Source: Vespula vulgaris
Taxonomy: Eukaryota > Arthropoda > Insecta > Hymenoptera > Vespidae
Direction of reading: 5' to 3'
NCBI RefSeq assembly: GCF_905475345.1
Contig: NC_066588.1
Coordinates: forward strand, 8,333,501-8,397,500
Length of the DNA stretch: 64,000 nt
The translations under genes and the position numbers were made by a program. Under the pieces are notes generated by a model, which ran no database searches, was not told the DNA's origin, and saw only the letters and a program-made list of their open reading frames with translations. Shown in pieces: positions 62,955-64,000 of the stretch; the stretch's first letter is position 1; each line of letters begins with the position of its first letter.

Positions 62955-63190
62955 GACAGTATCCACTGTTCAAACTTACTTGATTTCTATCGACCAATCC
63001 TATTCGATCCTATACGTTTGAACAGCCCTGTTCAAACCTATTCGATTCTATTAGATCCTATTAGAACCTATTCGATCCCATTTGATCTATGAGGCTTTAT
63101 ACGGTCTTATTCAGATCTATTCGACTCTGTACGATCTTATTTTGTCGTATTCAATCCTATTTAATCCTATTCTATTTTATATGATCGTAC
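62955..63190. repeat. degenerate ~10-bp tandem repeat, GATCCTATTC unit (right arm, inverted)
   Basis: Diverged copies of a unit close to TATTCGATCC/TATTAGATCC, which is the reverse complement of the left-arm unit. The two arms thus face each other across the central block. Confidence 0.85.
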
Positions 63191-63565
63191 TGAAACAATT
63201 TTTTCTCAAAGTAATGTTTCTCAGAGTAATGATTTTTTTTCAGAATAATGTCTCCTAATACCTACATACGTGTTATATGTCTCTAAAGTCTGGGGGTATT
63301 ATTATTTTTATTTCTTAAGTAAGTAACAATGAATAGGCAAGTAGTAGTAAAGCTCAAAGAGTATGGTAGAGAATTACGTTTATAGATGTCAGTACATTCG
63401 TTCGATTAAAATTTTTGCGCTGATGATAAACAAGAGAATAATATTATCGACGGACGAATATGTATATTATTCGTGATGATGACTAATTTACGTTCATTTT
63501 TTTCAATAAAAGACAAATTGTAGTACTCGTTTGTATATACAAAAGTATAATTTATAAAGTATTGA

Positions 63566-64000
63566 TTATGTTTCGATTTCTCCTATATATATTTGTTTGT
63601 CACTTGATCCAGAGCACACTGAAAAATATAATTATTTTGTTACATAGTTCTATATTTTGATATATATGCATTCAAAGTTTATAATGAAAGAAAATATTAC
63701 CTATTGGTTCCTTTGGATGAAAATCAACGTCATTTACAGAGCCATTATGTCCAGGTAATTTATATAATATTCTACGACTAGTGGTATCCCAAATATATTG
63801 AAATCTGTCTGATGAACCGGCTGATACTTTACTACCATCTGGAGACCATGCGCATCTTTGAAGATTCTATAAATGAATATTTCAATTAAGCAAATTTTAT
63901 TTTTATTAATTATATACTATCTATAGTTCCAATGTTTTTATACTTTTTCGAAATTATGTTGATGACCAGACAGGATTTTCACGCAACGTTCGTATGGAGC
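63566..64000 (-). CDS. SNRNP40: U5 snRNP 40 kDa WD-repeat protein (3' part only)
   Basis: Three minus-strand exons (from the right edge to 63944, 63701-63866, 63566-63618) encode the last ~92 aa. The protein is a WD40 propeller of the U5 snRNP that associates with PRP8 in the spliceosome. The peptide shows APYERCVKILSGHQHNFEK, then RCAWSPDGSKVSAGSSDRF, then YIWDTTSRRILYKLPGH and VCSGSSDKQIYIGEIET-stop. These correspond to the final two WD blades and the short C-terminus of the family, which ends GEI plus a few residues. Phases join cleanly. The N-terminal five or so blades lie beyond the right edge. Confidence 0.93.

Noticed and set aside
62183..63092. Ile/Leu/Phe/Ser-rich frames and a possible CRISPR-like array
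   Set aside because: The 10-bp period forces a 10-codon periodic frame. Units are degenerate, with no spacer structure, in a eukaryotic genome.

Overview
The window is nuclear genomic DNA from an insect, most likely a hymenopteran (bee or ant). The evidence is the strong AT-richness, GT-AG genes with short introns (mostly 60-150 bp), insect-type genes (Mextli, cabut/KLF10-11), one Helitron-family open reading frame and many microsatellites. The clade assignment is inference; no marker gene settles it. I rebuilt exon structures by hand from splice signals and reading phase. Every complete gene model below closes in frame with a length divisible by three.

Layout, left to right: first coding exon of a FERM protein resembling FARP/Cdep (minus); a CpG-rich intergenic block with a possible upstream ORF; a GLUT10/12-class sugar transporter (plus); an XK-related membrane protein with a very long tail (minus), with a carbohydrate sulfotransferase (plus) nested in one of its introns; mRNA cap guanine-N7 methyltransferase (plus); DNA topoisomerase I (plus); the eIF4E-binding protein Mextli (minus); a 4.8 kb repeat-rich gap; neuroguidin (minus) and TM9SF4 (plus) in a divergent pair; the GPI-remodelling metallophosphoesterase MPPE1/PGAP5 (minus); a 3.9 kb uninterrupted Helitron-type ORF (minus); mitochondrial trifunctional protein alpha HADHA (plus); the zinc-finger factor cabut (minus); a 4.4 kb gap with an inverted ~10-bp-period minisatellite; and the 3' part of SNRNP40 (minus).

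Most genes are unrelated housekeeping genes: RNA capping, splicing, topology, translation, rRNA processing, beta-oxidation and secretory-pathway functions. They are packed in alternating orientation with divergent promoters (XKR/RNMT, neuroguidin/TM9SF4, MPPE1/HADHA) and convergent 3' ends. The Helitron ORF sits in the intergenic space between the divergent MPPE1 and HADHA genes.

The most unusual item is the Helitron-type ORF. It joins an apparently intact HUH Rep nuclease (HxH plus a two-tyrosine motif) directly to an endonuclease/exonuclease/phosphatase domain, and no Pif1-type helicase can be seen. Other points worth checking are the loss of the conserved C-terminal Ile-Asp of TM9SF4 by what looks like a one-base deletion, the divergent GLUT with a shortened cytoplasmic loop, and the palindromically arranged decamer satellite at 62.3-63.2 kb.
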